39,883 nt of DNA from an uncultured Lachnospiraceae bacterium (GCA_910579285.1 CAJTTT010000029.1:1-39883), one strand, 5' to 3'; shown: positions 1 to 9,516, counted from the first letter of the stretch. Notes: generated by a model not told the origin, from the letters alone. Numbers and translations are program-made.

Positions 1-184
1 GCGCTGAGTTAGGCTTCTTAGGGGTTGCTGTCTTAACAGCGGTGCAGACACCTCTCTTCTGAGGAGAAGCGGTATTGGTAGCGGCTTTGTGAAGGGAGTT
101 GTAACCCTTTAACAAAGCAGGCGCCGTAGACTTCTTAACGGATGTCTGACGTCCTTTTCTGACTAACTGGTTAAATGTTGGCAT
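1..184 (-). CDS. rpsL: 30S ribosomal protein S12 (N-terminal part, cut by window edge)
   Basis: S12 is a small-subunit protein that helps keep the decoding centre accurate. Only the first 61 codons are inside the window. The protein begins MPTFNQLVRKGRQTSVKK and reaches the conserved SPQKRGVCT and PKKPNSA stretches around the streptomycin-resistance lysine. It has the extra segment (KGYNS...) between the N-terminus and PQKRGVC that is typical of Gram-positive S12 and absent from Escherichia coli. The ATG at 184 has an ideal ribosome binding site (CAGGAGGTG) 6-8 bases upstream. The gene follows rpoC on the same strand, the usual start of the str operon (rpsL-rpsG-fusA-tuf), and has its own promoter. 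Identification is secure. Confidence 0.97.
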   Translation of the reverse strand, partial: MPTFNQLVRKGRQTSVKKSTAPALLKGYNSLHKAATNTASPQKRGVCTAVKTATPKKPNSA

Positions 185-292
185 TCTTTTCACCTCCTGT
201 AAGAATAAAAGTAATGTTTGTCTGGTGCACGATCAGACGCTTTTCCCGTTTTTCCCATATAAAAAACAGCGCATCCATGTGCACACTACCCT

Positions 293-321
293 AGTATACT
301 TGCCCATGAATGCGTTGTCAA
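293..321 (-). promoter_or_regulatory. sigma-A promoter of rpsL
   Basis: On the minus strand TTGACA (321-316) and TATACT (298-293) are separated by 17 bases, a near-perfect housekeeping promoter. It lies in the 183-base gap between rpoC and rpsL, giving rpsL a leader of about 100 nt. The leader contains a small GTCTG/CAGAC hairpin near 220-238. No convincing intrinsic terminator follows rpoC, so read-through from rpoBC probably also reaches rpsL. Confidence 0.8.
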
Positions 322-367
322 TACATTTTTTATTTTGCGAGTGGCGCGGGCTGAATATCCATCCCCC

Positions 368-3300
368 CTACTCTACCGGCTCAAGCTCTTCCTCCGCGGC
401 AAAATCCTCCGCCTCGTCGATATCGCCCTCCAGCTCCTCAATCTCCTCGATCTCTTCCATGTCATCTGCGTTCTCGAACTCTTCGTCCTCGTAGGAACCG
501 TCCTCAAATTCCAGTTCGTCTTCCATTCGCAGACGGCTGAGCAGATTTTCGTCCGTGCTCAGTCTTGTGTCACGGTAACGTCTCATACCTGTACCTGCCG
601 GAATCAGCTTACCGATAATCACATTCTCCTTCAGTCCGATCAGGGAGTCTACCTTACCCTTGATGGCCGCTTCCGTCAGAACCTTTGTGGTCTCCTGGAA
701 GGATGCCGCTGAGAGGAAGGAATCGGTTGCTAACGCCGCCTTGGTAATACCGAGCAGGATCTGCTTGCCTTCCGCAGGCTGCTTTCCATTCTTGAACAGT
801 TCCTCGTTCATGTCCTCGTAGTCCAGAACATCCACCAGCGTGCCCGGCAGGAAATCAGTGTCTCCGTTGTCCTCAACGCGAACCTTCTTGAGCATCTGAC
901 GCACGATCACTTCAATGTGCTTATCGGAAATATCCACACCCTGCAGACGGTACACTCTCTGTACCTCGCGGAGCATATAATCCTGTACGGCACGGATGCC
1001 TTTTATCTTTAACAGGTCATGCGGGTTAACGCTTCCCTCTGTCAGCTCATCGCCGGCCTCCAGTGTCGCGCCGTCCAGCACCTTGATTCTGGAACCGTAA
1101 GGAATCAGATACGTTTTGGACTCTCCCGTCTCGTCATTGGTGACTATAATTTCTCTCTTTTTCTTCGTGTCCTTGATGGTCGCTACACCGCCAAACTCTG
1201 CGATGATCGCCAGACCCTTAGGCTTACGCGCCTCGAAAAGCTCCTCCACACGGGGAAGACCCTGTGTGATATCATCGCCCGCCACACCGCCGGCGTGGAA
1301 CGTACGCATGGTAAGCTGTGTACCCGGCTCACCGATAGACTGTGCCGCAATGATGCCGACAGCCTCACCGACCTGAACAGCCTCGCCGGTCGCCATATTT
1401 GCGCCGTAGCACTTCGCGCAGATACCTACATGAGAGCGGCATGTCAGGATCGTGCGGATCCTTACTTCCTCTACCGGCTCACCCTTGTCGTTCACGCCTA
1501 CACTTAAAATCCTCTCCGCACGCGCAGGGGTGATCATGTGATTTCTCTTCACGATCATCTTGCCGTCTTTATCTCTGATATCCTCACAGGAGAAACGTCC
1601 TGTGATTCTGTCTTTCAATCCCTCGATGGTTTCCTTGCCGTCCATAAACGCCTTGACCACCATGCCGGGAATCTCATCCTTTCCCTCGCAGCAGTCCGTC
1701 TCACGGATGATCAGTTCCTGTGAAACATCGACCATACGTCTGGTCAGATAACCCGAGTCAGCGGTACGCAGTGCGGTATCGGACAGACCTTTGCGGGCGC
1801 CGTGTGCCGACATGAAATACTCCAGCACATCCAGACCTTCACGGAAATTGGACTTAATCGGCAGCTCGATGGTACGTCCCATCGTATCCGCCATCAGACC
1901 GCGCATGCCCGCAAGCTGTTTGATCTGCTGGTTGGAACCACGGGCGCCGGAATCCGCCATCATATAGATGTTGTTATATTTATCAAGGCCGGAGAGCAGC
2001 ACTTCCGTGAGCTCCTTATCGGTGTCGTTCCATGTCTCCACGACAGCACGGTATCTCTCCTCCTCCGTAATCAGACCTCTGCGGAAGTTCATGGAAATCT
2101 TATCTACTGTCGCCTGCGCCTCCTCAAGCATTTCCTCCTTCTTGGCGGGCACCGTCATGTCGGAAATGGAAACGGTCATGGCCGCCTGCGTGGAATACTT
2201 ATAGCCGGTCGCCTTGATCAGGTCAAGCACCTCGGCTGTCCGTACTGCGCCGTGGATATTGATGACCTTCTCGAGGATCTGCTTTAACTGCTTTTTGCCA
2301 ACGTGGAAATCCACTTCGGGTTTCAGGAAATTCTCCGCATCGCTTCTGTCCACATACCCAAGATCCTGAGGCAGAATCTCATTGAAGAGGAACCTTCCCA
2401 GCGTGGACTCCACATTGCCGGATACTTCCCTGCCGTCAGCCGTCTTCTTTGTCACTCTGACCGTGATCCTGGAATGCAGGGTACAAGCCTTATTCTCATA
2501 GGCGAGGATCGCCTCGTTCACATTCTTAAAGAATTTCCCTTCTCCCACTGCGCCGGGTCTTTCCTGCGTCAGATAGTAGATGCCCAGCACCATATCCTGG
2601 GAAGGCACAGCCACGGGGCCGCCATCCGAAGGCTTCAGCAGGTTATTCGGGGAGAGCAGAAGGAATCTGCACTCTGCCTGCGCCTCCACGGAAAGAGGCA
2701 GATGGACTGCCATCTGGTCACCGTCAAAATCGGCGTTAAATGCGGTACACACAAGCGGATGAAGCTTAATCGCCTTACCTTCCACCAGGATCGGCTCAAA
2801 CGCCTGAATACCCAGTCTGTGCAGGGTAGGCGCACGGTTCAGCATCACAGGGTGCTCCTTGATCACTTCCTCGAGCACATCCCACACCTGTGTGTCCAGT
2901 CTCTCTACCAGTTTTTTCGCCGCCTTGATATTCTGCGAAATGCCGCGGAATACAAGCTCCTTCATCACGAAGGGCTTAAACAGCTCGATCGCCATCTCCT
3001 TGGGCAGGCCGCACTGGTATATTTTCAGCTCCGGGCCGACCACGATAACGGAACGGCCGGAGTAGTCAACACGCTTACCGAGCAGATTCTGACGGAAACG
3101 CCCGGACTTACCTTTCAACATATCGGAAAGGGATTTCAGCGCCCTGTTGCCGGGGCCTGTCACAGGTCTTCCTCTTCTGCCGTTATCAATCAGAGCGTCA
3201 ACCGCCTCCTGCAGCATGCGCTTCTCATTGCGGACAATAATATCAGGAGCGCCAAGCTCCAGAAGTCTTTTCAGACGATTGTTTCTGTTGATGATTCTTC

Positions 3301-4096
3301 TGTAAAGGTCGTTCAAGTCGGAAGTCGCGAAACGGCCGCCGTCAAGCTGCACCATAGGACGCAGATCCGGCGGAATCACCGGGATCACATCCATGATCAT
3401 CCACTCCGGCTGGTTCCCGGACTCCCTGAAAGCCTCCACGACCTCCAGTCTCTTGATAATGCGGGCGCGCTTCTGCCCGGTGGACTCCTTTAAGCCCTCT
3501 TTAAGCTCCGCCGCCTCCTGTTCCAGATCAATGGCCTGCAGAAGCTCCTTGATCGCCTCCGCGCCCATGCCTACCCGGAATTTATTTCCCCAGTTCTCTC
3601 TGGCATCCTGATACTCTTTCTCAGAGAGCACCTGCTTGTAATCCAGATCTGTCTCGCCGCCGTCCAGCACAATATAGGATGCGAAATAGAGTACCTTCTC
3701 AAGCACTCTGGGGGAGAGATCCAGAATCAGTCCCATACGGCTCGGAATGCCCTTGAAATACCAGATATGGGACACCGGCGCCGCCAGCTCTATGCGGCCC
3801 ATACGCTCTCTGCGGACACTGGATTTTGTCACCTCAACGCCGCAGCGGTCGCAGACAACACCCTTGTATCTTATCTTTTTATACTTACCGCAGTGACACT
3901 CCCAGTCCTTGCTCGGACCAAAAATTCTCTCGCAGAAAAGGCCCTCTTTCTCGGGTTTCAAGGTTCTATAGTTGATCGTCTCGGGCTTGGTAACCTCACC
4001 CCTGGACCACTCTCTGATCTTTTCGGGCGACGCCAGGCCGATCTTGATCGCGTCAAATGTCATGGGCTGATACGCTTCCTGTTTCAAATCTGACAT
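368..4096 (-). CDS. rpoC: DNA-directed RNA polymerase subunit beta'
   Basis: This is the largest part of the RNA polymerase catalytic centre (1242 residues). Visible landmarks in order: the N-terminal zinc site (CHCGKYKK...CDRCG, about residues 67-86), the catalytic metal loop NADFDGDQMAVHLP (about 453-466) with its three aspartates, the bridge-helix/trigger-loop region GMRGLMADTMGRTIELPI to SDTALRTADSGYLTRRM (about 730-785), and the second zinc site ending CRSHVGICAKCYG (about 885-897). The last 50 residues are very acidic (runs such as MEEIEEIEELEG). It lacks the large lineage-specific insert of E. coli, as expected for Bacillota. The ATG at 4096 follows GGAGG by 10 bases. It is read from the rpoB transcript through a 132-base spacer containing paired hairpins. 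Confidence 0.99.
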   Translation of the reverse strand: MSDLKQEAYQPMTFDAIKIGLASPEKIREWSRGEVTKPETINYRTLKPEKEGLFCERIFGPSKDWECHCGKYKKIRYKGVVCDRCGVEVTKSSVRRERMGRIELAAPVSHIWYFKGIPSRMGLILDLSPRVLEKVLYFASYIVLDGGETDLDYKQVLSEKEYQDARENWGNKFRVGMGAEAIKELLQAIDLEQEAAELKEGLKESTGQKRARIIKRLEVVEAFRESGNQPEWMIMDVIPVIPPDLRPMVQLDGGRFATSDLNDLYRRIINRNNRLKRLLELGAPDIIVRNEKRMLQEAVDALIDNGRRGRPVTGPGNRALKSLSDMLKGKSGRFRQNLLGKRVDYSGRSVIVVGPELKIYQCGLPKEMAIELFKPFVMKELVFRGISQNIKAAKKLVERLDTQVWDVLEEVIKEHPVMLNRAPTLHRLGIQAFEPILVEGKAIKLHPLVCTAFNADFDGDQMAVHLPLSVEAQAECRFLLLSPNNLLKPSDGGPVAVPSQDMVLGIYYLTQERPGAVGEGKFFKNVNEAILAYENKACTLHSRITVRVTKKTADGREVSGNVESTLGRFLFNEILPQDLGYVDRSDAENFLKPEVDFHVGKKQLKQILEKVINIHGAVRTAEVLDLIKATGYKYSTQAAMTVSISDMTVPAKKEEMLEEAQATVDKISMNFRRGLITEEERYRAVVETWNDTDKELTEVLLSGLDKYNNIYMMADSGARGSNQQIKQLAGMRGLMADTMGRTIELPIKSNFREGLDVLEYFMSAHGARKGLSDTALRTADSGYLTRRMVDVSQELIIRETDCCEGKDEIPGMVVKAFMDGKETIEGLKDRITGRFSCEDIRDKDGKMIVKRNHMITPARAERILSVGVNDKGEPVEEVRIRTILTCRSHVGICAKCYGANMATGEAVQVGEAVGIIAAQSIGEPGTQLTMRTFHAGGVAGDDITQGLPRVEELFEARKPKGLAIIAEFGGVATIKDTKKKREIIVTNDETGESKTYLIPYGSRIKVLDGATLEAGDELTEGSVNPHDLLKIKGIRAVQDYMLREVQRVYRLQGVDISDKHIEVIVRQMLKKVRVEDNGDTDFLPGTLVDVLDYEDMNEELFKNGKQPAEGKQILLGITKAALATDSFLSAASFQETTKVLTEAAIKGKVDSLIGLKENVIIGKLIPAGTGMRRYRDTRLSTDENLLSRLRMEDELEFEDGSYEDEEFENADDMEEIEEIEELEGDIDEAEDFAAEEELEPVE

Positions 4097-4126
4097 GCTG
4101 CATTAACCTCCATCTGTCATATTCAT

Positions 4127-4223
4127 ACGGAGAAGCCGTTTTCGGAATCTCCAGTCCATACGGAGAATGCTGCTTTATAGCATTCTCCCATGTGAGAAAA
4201 GTCTGCAAAACAGACTTTTCTCA
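4127..4223 (-). repeat. Structured intergenic repeat, copy A (rpoB-rpoC spacer)
   Basis: In the direction of transcription, a perfect 13-bp stem (TGAGAAAAGTCTG with CAGACTTTTCTCA, 4193-4223, 5-nt loop) follows the rpoB stop. A 10-bp stem GGAGAATGCT/AGCATTCTCC (4162-4188) comes next, then a weaker GGAGA/TCTCC hairpin (4128-4152). The order and the GGAGAATGCY hairpin match the copies near 13.5, 14.9, 16.0, 21.5 and 28.7 kb, although the inner sequence of the first stem differs. It may modulate rpoB/rpoC mRNA stability or their ratio; that role is inferred. Confidence 0.75.
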
Positions 4224-4228
4224 TATTG

Positions 4229-7200
4229 TTATTCCGTGTAAGCCTCCTCGAACGCCTCCTCTGACTCCTCAAAGATATCGGCCTCCTCCTCGTCGCTGCT
4301 TACAAGCTGGCCGCTGTCCTCGTCAAATTCCTGACGCTGATAGCCCATAGAACCGAAGGATTCTCTCTCATAATCGTAGCTGCGGGAATCACCCTCGATC
4401 TCGTAGCGGTAATCGTTCTCGCCATAGTCGATGGTTTCCATGATTTCCACTTCTGTCTGGTCGTCACGAAGCACTCTGACATCCAGTCCCAGGGACTGCA
4501 GCTCCTTCAAAAGCACCTTGAAGGATTCCGGCACACCGGGCTCGGGAATGTTATCGCCCTTGATGATCGCCTCGTAAGTCTTCACACGTCCCACAACATC
4601 ATCGGACTTCACGGTCAGAATCTCCTGCAGGGTGTATGCCGCACCGTATGCCTCCAGCGCCCAAACCTCCATCTCACCGAAACGCTGTCCGCCGAACTGC
4701 GCTTTACCGCCCAGAGGCTGCTGCGTTACAAGCGAGTAAGGGCCTGTAGAACGTGCATGGATCTTGTCATCCACCAGATGATGAAGTTTCAGATAATGCA
4801 TGTGGCCGATGGTAACCGGGGAATCGAAATACTCTCCCGTCCGTCCGTCTCTGAGTCTGACTTTGCCGTCCCTGGAGATCGGCACGCCCTTCCAGAGTTT
4901 TCTGTGCTCCCTGTTCTTGGAGAGATATTCCATCACCTCAGGCAGCAGCTCCTCCTTATGCTTCGCCTCAAACTCTTCCCACTCCAGATTGACATAGTCG
5001 TTTGCCAGATCCAGCGTGTCCATAATGTCATCCTCTTTTGCGCCGTCAAACACAGGCGTAGCCACATTGAAACCAAGGGCCTTCGCCGCCAGCGACAGAT
5101 GGATTTCCAGCACCTGCCCGATATTCATACGGGAAGGCACACCCAGAGGATTCAGCACAATGTCAAGAGGACGGCCGTTGGGCAGATACGGCATATCTTC
5201 CACAGGCAGCACGCGGGAAACCACACCCTTGTTACCGTGACGGCCTGCCATCTTATCTCCAACGGAAATCTTTCTCTTCTGTGCAATGTAAATGCGAACC
5301 GCCTGATTCACGCCGGGAGACAGCTCATCACCATTCTCTCTGGTGAACACCTTCGCGTCCACAACAATACCATATTCACCGTGAGGCACCTTCAGGGAAG
5401 TATCGCGGACTTCTCTCGCCTTCTCTCCGAAGATTGCCCGGAGCAGTCTCTCCTCCGCGGTAAGTTCCGTCTCGCCCTTGGGCGTCACCTTACCTACCAG
5501 AATATCGCCGGCACGCACTTCCGCGCCGATTCGGATAATACCTCTGTCATCCAGATCCTTCAGCGCATCGTCGCCGACACCGGGCACATCCCTTGTAATT
5601 TCCTCGGGTCCCAGCTTGGTATCCCGCGCCTCCGCCTCATATTCTTCCATATGCACGGAGGTATACACATCCTCCTGCACCAGTCTCTCACTCAAAAGTA
5701 CGGCGTCCTCGTAATTATAACCTTCCCAGGTCATAAATCCGATCAGCGGGTTCTTTCCAAGAGCCAGCTCACCGCCGTCCGTGGACGGGCCGTCCGCAAT
5801 CACGTCTCCCTGCTCCACATGCATGCCCTTCTGGACAATCGGCTTCTGGTTATAGCAGTTCGACTGGTTGCTGCGGGAGAATTTCATCAGACGGTACTCG
5901 TCCTTCTCCCCGTCGTCACAGGTCATCCTGATGACATCAGCCGACACAAACTCAATCACGCCAGACTTTCTCGCCACCACACAGACGCCGGAGTCCACAG
6001 CCGCTTTCGGCTCCATGCCGGTTCCCACCACAGGCGTCTCCGTAAAGAGCAGAGGCACTGCCTGTCTCTGCATGTTGGAACCCATCAGCGCACGGTTCGC
6101 GTCGTCGTTCTGCAGGAACGGAATCAGAGCCGTCGCCACAGAGAATACCATCTTGGGAGACACGTCCATGTAATCAAACATAGCCTTCGGATATTCCTGT
6201 GTCTCTGTCTTATAACGGCCGGAAATGCTGTTCCTCTTAAAATAGCCGTTCTCGTCAAGGGGCGCCGAAGCCTGCGCCACATGATAATTATCTTCCTCGT
6301 CCGCCGTCATATAAACCGTCTCATCCGTAACGCGCGGATTCTGCGGATCGCTCTTGTCAATCTTTCTGTAAGGAGCCTCCACGAAACCATACTCATTGAT
6401 TCTCGCATAGGACGCCAGCGAGTTAATCAGACCGATGTTAGGTCCCTCAGGCGTCTCAATGGGGCACATTCTGCCGTAATGCGTATAGTGTACGTCACGC
6501 ACCTCGAATCCGGCACGGTCTCTGGAAAGACCGCCAGGACCCAGCGCAGACAGACGTCTCTTGTGGGTCAGCTCACCGAGCGGGTTGTTCTGATCCATGA
6601 ACTGGGACAGCTGGGAGGAACCGAAGAATTCCTTCACCGCCGCCTGCACAGGCTTGATGTTGATCAGCACCTGGGGCGAAATTTCCTCCGCGTCATGGGT
6701 CGTCATTCTCTCACGCACCACCCTCTCCAGACGGGAAAGTCCGATGCGGTACTGGTTCTGCAAAAGCTCGCCCACCGCACGGATACGGCGGTTGCCCAGA
6801 TGGTCGATATCGTCATCATTGCCAATCCCGTACTCCAGATGGATGTTATAGTTAATGGAAGCAAGAATGTCTTCCTTCGTAATATGCTTCGGAATCAGTT
6901 CGTGTACATTTTTGCGGATCACCTCCGCCAGCTGCGCGGGATCCCCGCTGTACTCGTCCAGAATCTGCTGCAGCACAGGGTAATAAACCAACTCCGTGAT
7001 GCCGAGTTCCTTCGGATTGCAGTCAACGAAATTCGTGATATCCACCATCATGTTGGAGAGCACTTTTACATTCCTCTCCTCTGTCTGAATCCACACCGCG
7101 GGAACCGCTGCGTTCTGGATGGCATCCGCCATCTCCGCCGTCACCTTGTCTCCCGCCTTTGCCAGGATCTCTCCTGTCTGAAGATCCACCACGTCCTCCG

Positions 7201-8083
7201 CGAGCACATGATGTCTGATCCTGTTTCTGAACATCAGCTTCTTGTTAAATTTATATCTGCCGACCTTTGCCAGATCATATCTTCTAGGGTCGAAAAACAT
7301 TGCCATAATCAGGCTTTCCGCACTCTCCACGCTGAGCGGTTCGCCGGGACGGATCTTTTTATACAGCTCAAGCAGACCCTCCTGGTAATTCTCAGAAGCG
7401 TCCTTTGCAAAGCTTGCCTCGATCTTCGGCTCATCTCCAAAGAGTTCCCTGATCTCATCGTTGGAACCCACGCCGAGCGCACGAATCAGCACTGTGATCG
7501 GAACCTTTCTGGTTCTGTCCACGCGCACATAGAAAACATCGTTTGAGTCCGTCTCGTACTCAAGCCATGCGCCGCGGTTCGGAATCACAGTCGCGGAAAA
7601 CAGCCGTTTACCGATCTTGTCATGTCCAATCCCATAATAGATGCCGGGGGAACGGACAAGCTGGCTGACAATGACACGCTCCGCGCCATTGATCACGAAA
7701 GTGCCTGTCTGTGTCATAAGCGGCAGATCACCCATAAAGATCTCATGCTCGGTAATCTCGTCCTTTTCCTTGTTAATCAGACGAACTTTCACCTTGAGAG
7801 GGGCTGCGTATGTGGCGTCTCTCTCTTTACATTTCTCAATAGAATATTTGACATCATCTTCACACAGCTCAAAGTCAACAAACTCCAGACTCAGATGTCC
7901 GCTGTAATCCGAAATCGGAGAAATATCGTCAAATACTTCCTTCAAGCCTTCATCCAGGAACCACTGATAGGAGTTCTTCTGAACTTCGATCAGGTTCGGC
8001 ATTTCCAGAACCTCTTTCTGTCGTGCATAGGTCATACGCGTATTTCTGCCGGCTGCAGTCTTACGGATCCTGTTTTTTTCCAT
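4229..8083 (-). CDS. rpoB: DNA-directed RNA polymerase subunit beta
   Basis: This is the second-largest RNA polymerase subunit (1284 residues from this start). The rifampicin pocket reads FFGSSQLSQFMDQNNPLGE followed by THKRRLSALGPGGLSRDRAG (about residues 485-525); the Asp, His and Ser positions that usually mutate to resistance are wild type, so susceptibility at the target is predicted. The conserved GDKMAGRHGNKG and the C-terminal clamp segment GGKAQFGGQRFGEMEVWALEAYGA (split here: GGKAQFGGQRFGEM, EVWALEAYGA) are present. The tail after the clamp is long, Tyr-rich and acidic. An upstream in-frame GTG at 8089 exists, but GGGGTG lies 8 bases before the ATG at 8083 and only 2 before the GTG, so the ATG is preferred. 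Confidence 0.99.
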   Translation of the reverse strand: MEKNRIRKTAAGRNTRMTYARQKEVLEMPNLIEVQKNSYQWFLDEGLKEVFDDISPISDYSGHLSLEFVDFELCEDDVKYSIEKCKERDATYAAPLKVKVRLINKEKDEITEHEIFMGDLPLMTQTGTFVINGAERVIVSQLVRSPGIYYGIGHDKIGKRLFSATVIPNRGAWLEYETDSNDVFYVRVDRTRKVPITVLIRALGVGSNDEIRELFGDEPKIEASFAKDASENYQEGLLELYKKIRPGEPLSVESAESLIMAMFFDPRRYDLAKVGRYKFNKKLMFRNRIRHHVLAEDVVDLQTGEILAKAGDKVTAEMADAIQNAAVPAVWIQTEERNVKVLSNMMVDITNFVDCNPKELGITELVYYPVLQQILDEYSGDPAQLAEVIRKNVHELIPKHITKEDILASINYNIHLEYGIGNDDDIDHLGNRRIRAVGELLQNQYRIGLSRLERVVRERMTTHDAEEISPQVLINIKPVQAAVKEFFGSSQLSQFMDQNNPLGELTHKRRLSALGPGGLSRDRAGFEVRDVHYTHYGRMCPIETPEGPNIGLINSLASYARINEYGFVEAPYRKIDKSDPQNPRVTDETVYMTADEEDNYHVAQASAPLDENGYFKRNSISGRYKTETQEYPKAMFDYMDVSPKMVFSVATALIPFLQNDDANRALMGSNMQRQAVPLLFTETPVVGTGMEPKAAVDSGVCVVARKSGVIEFVSADVIRMTCDDGEKDEYRLMKFSRSNQSNCYNQKPIVQKGMHVEQGDVIADGPSTDGGELALGKNPLIGFMTWEGYNYEDAVLLSERLVQEDVYTSVHMEEYEAEARDTKLGPEEITRDVPGVGDDALKDLDDRGIIRIGAEVRAGDILVGKVTPKGETELTAEERLLRAIFGEKAREVRDTSLKVPHGEYGIVVDAKVFTRENGDELSPGVNQAVRIYIAQKRKISVGDKMAGRHGNKGVVSRVLPVEDMPYLPNGRPLDIVLNPLGVPSRMNIGQVLEIHLSLAAKALGFNVATPVFDGAKEDDIMDTLDLANDYVNLEWEEFEAKHKEELLPEVMEYLSKNREHRKLWKGVPISRDGKVRLRDGRTGEYFDSPVTIGHMHYLKLHHLVDDKIHARSTGPYSLVTQQPLGGKAQFGGQRFGEMEVWALEAYGAAYTLQEILTVKSDDVVGRVKTYEAIIKGDNIPEPGVPESFKVLLKELQSLGLDVRVLRDDQTEVEIMETIDYGENDYRYEIEGDSRSYDYERESFGSMGYQRQEFDEDSGQLVSSDEEEADIFEESEEAFEEAYTE

Positions 8084-8174
8084 TGACACTTCACCCCGTT
8101 CTTTATGATTGATCCATGCTCCATCGGTAACAACACTTCAAAAAAGCATAGCACACCACAATAGTGCATCTTAC

Positions 8175-8203
8175 ATTCTACTACAAATTACCAGGGGAGT
8201 CAA
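8175..8203 (-). promoter_or_regulatory. sigma-A promoter of rpoBC
   Basis: TTGACT (8203-8198) and TAGAAT (8180-8175) are separated by 17 bases on the minus strand. The promoter lies just downstream of the rplL terminator, giving rpoB a leader of about 85 nt. It allows polymerase-subunit expression independent of rplJL. Confidence 0.72.
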
Positions 8204-8283
8204 TGAGAATTTCAAGAAAAAAACGAGCCGCGCAGATACATGACAGACTTTTCGAAGAAACACGGCACGAAAAAAGACAGTAA

Positions 8284-8319
8284 AACCGTCCACACGCTTT
8301 TGCAGGCATGTGAACGGTT
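8284..8319 (-). terminator. Intrinsic terminator/attenuator between rplL and rpoB
   Basis: The minus strand folds AACCGTTCACATGC with GCGTGTGGACGGTT (14-bp arms with a few wobbles), followed by TTTACTGTCTTTTTTC. It sits 22 bases after the rplL stop. A partly read-through terminator between rplJL and rpoBC is a classical way to make more ribosomal stalk protein than polymerase. Confidence 0.75.
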
Positions 8320-8341
8320 CCATTTTCAGATATCCCGGAGC

Positions 8342-8719
8342 TTACTTCAGGGTAACCTTTGCACCCTCAGCCTCAAGTTTGCCCTTGATATCGTCAGCCT
8401 CTTCCTTGGAAGCAGCCTCCTTGAGTACCTTCGGAGCGGAATCAACCAGATCCTTCGCCTCCTTCAGACCAAGGCCGGTAGCCTCACGAACCACCTTGAT
8501 TACCTTAACCTTGTTAGGGCCAACCTCTGTCAGCTCAACGTCGAACTCGGTCTTCTCCTCTGCTGCCGCTGCGCCTGTATCGCCTGCTGCTGCAACTACC
8601 ACGCCTGCTGCTGCGGATACGCCGAACTCTTCCTCACATGCCTTTACAAGCTCATTTAATTCTAATACTGACAACTCTTTGATCGCATCGATCATTTCCT
8701 GAGTAGTTAACTTTGCCAT
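8342..8719 (-). CDS. rplL: 50S ribosomal protein L7/L12
   Basis: L7/L12 is the multicopy stalk protein that recruits translation GTPases (125 residues). An N-terminal dimerisation helix (MAKLTTQEMIDAIKELSVLE) is followed by an Ala/Gly/Val-rich hinge (about residues 38-52) and the C-terminal factor-binding domain with KVIKVVREATGLGLKEAKDL and the family ending KLEAEGAKVTLK. The ATG at 8719 is chosen because it matches the family start and is preceded by ATGGAGG. A longer in-frame reading from 8755 would add 12 unrelated residues. It is co-transcribed with rplJ across a 51-base spacer. Confidence 0.98.
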   Translation of the reverse strand: MAKLTTQEMIDAIKELSVLELNELVKACEEEFGVSAAAGVVVAAAGDTGAAAAEEKTEFDVELTEVGPNKVKVIKVVREATGLGLKEAKDLVDSAPKVLKEAASKEEADDIKGKLEAEGAKVTLK

Positions 8720-8770
8720 GATTGTTTTCCTCCATTTTTTATTGTTTGCTATCAATTATCTGTTAACCGA

Positions 8771-9361
8771 TTACTCTGCTGCGGGCGCTTCTTCCGCAGG
8801 TGCAGCTTCCGCCTCGGCAGGCGCTTCCTCAGCCGCAGGTGCAGCCTCTGCTTCTGCAGGCGCCTCAGCTCCAGTTTCTCCATCCTTCTCCGCAATCTGC
8901 TTGATTACGCGGGCGAAGTTGGTGATCGGAGACTGCATGCTGCCAAGCAGTCTGGACAGCAGCTCTTCTCTGGAAGGAATCTTAGCAACTTCCTTGATTC
9001 CGTCCGCGTCATAAGCGGTGCCTTCCACAATGCCGCCCTTAACCTCAAGGGCATCTGCCGTCTTAGCGAATTTGCATAACTCTCTCGCAGGAGCTGTAGC
9101 GTCCTCTGTAGAGATGGCAATCGCACTGGGGCCTTCCAGATAAGGAAGAAGCGATTCGCAGTCCGTGCCCTTGAATGCAAAATTCATCATTGTGTTCTTG
9201 TAAACCTTGTAGGTGATTCCTGCTTCACGCAGCTGCTTACGAAGCTGTGTGTCCTGCTCCACCGTAAGTCCGCGGTAGTCAACCAGAACGACTGACTGTG
9301 CGTCTTTCACAGCAGCGGCAATCTCATCTACGATGGGTTTCTTCAATTCCACCTTTGCCAT
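8771..9361 (-). CDS. rplJ: 50S ribosomal protein L10
   Basis: L10 anchors the L7/L12 dimers to 23S rRNA and acts as translational repressor of its own operon in bacteria. The core (about residues 1-165) shows the family start MAKVELKKPIVDEIAAAVKD, the SVVLVDYRGLTVEQDTQLRK segment and the C-terminal L12-binding helix SREELLSRLLGSMQSPITNF. After that comes a tail of about 25-30 residues made almost only of Ala, Glu and Pro (repeats of the type APAEAEAAPAAEEAP), which makes the protein longer than the usual 165-175 residues. AAGGAGG lies 7 bases upstream of the ATG. Confidence 0.97.
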   Translation of the reverse strand: MAKVELKKPIVDEIAAAVKDAQSVVLVDYRGLTVEQDTQLRKQLREAGITYKVYKNTMMNFAFKGTDCESLLPYLEGPSAIAISTEDATAPARELCKFAKTADALEVKGGIVEGTAYDADGIKEVAKIPSREELLSRLLGSMQSPITNFARVIKQIAEKDGETGAEAPAEAEAAPAAEEAPAEAEAAPAEEAPAAE

Positions 9362-9516
9362 TACATTACCTCCTTATAGATTTTCGTGCCGATAGGAGTG
9401 TATACATAGAAACATCCTCCCTGAAGACAGGAAGGATGATATAAGTCAATGATATCTCTTCTCTCCTCGGTAGGCGGACTCTTACGCCGGCAATACGGCA
9501 CCTACTGTCTTCGGCA
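9362..9516 (-). ncRNA. L10 leader (autoregulatory mRNA leader of rplJL)
   Basis: The roughly 155-nt leader between the promoter and rplJ contains several inverted repeats, for example the CATCCTTCCTGTC / GGGAGGATG stem near 9410-9440 and a GCCGTATTGCCGGC-type hairpin near 9486-9500. Position, size and the stem just upstream of the ribosome binding site agree with the ribosomal L10 leader (binding site for the L10/L12 complex). I infer the family from context; no covariance search was possible. Confidence 0.65.

Noticed and set aside
4757..7546. A 929-codon open frame antisense to rpoB
   Set aside because: It overlaps rpoB fully, has no recognisable domain or ribosome binding site, and its composition (rich in His, Arg, Leu) is that of the complement of rpoB codons. 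Similar antisense frames over rpoC (for example 2303-3493) were rejected for the same reason.
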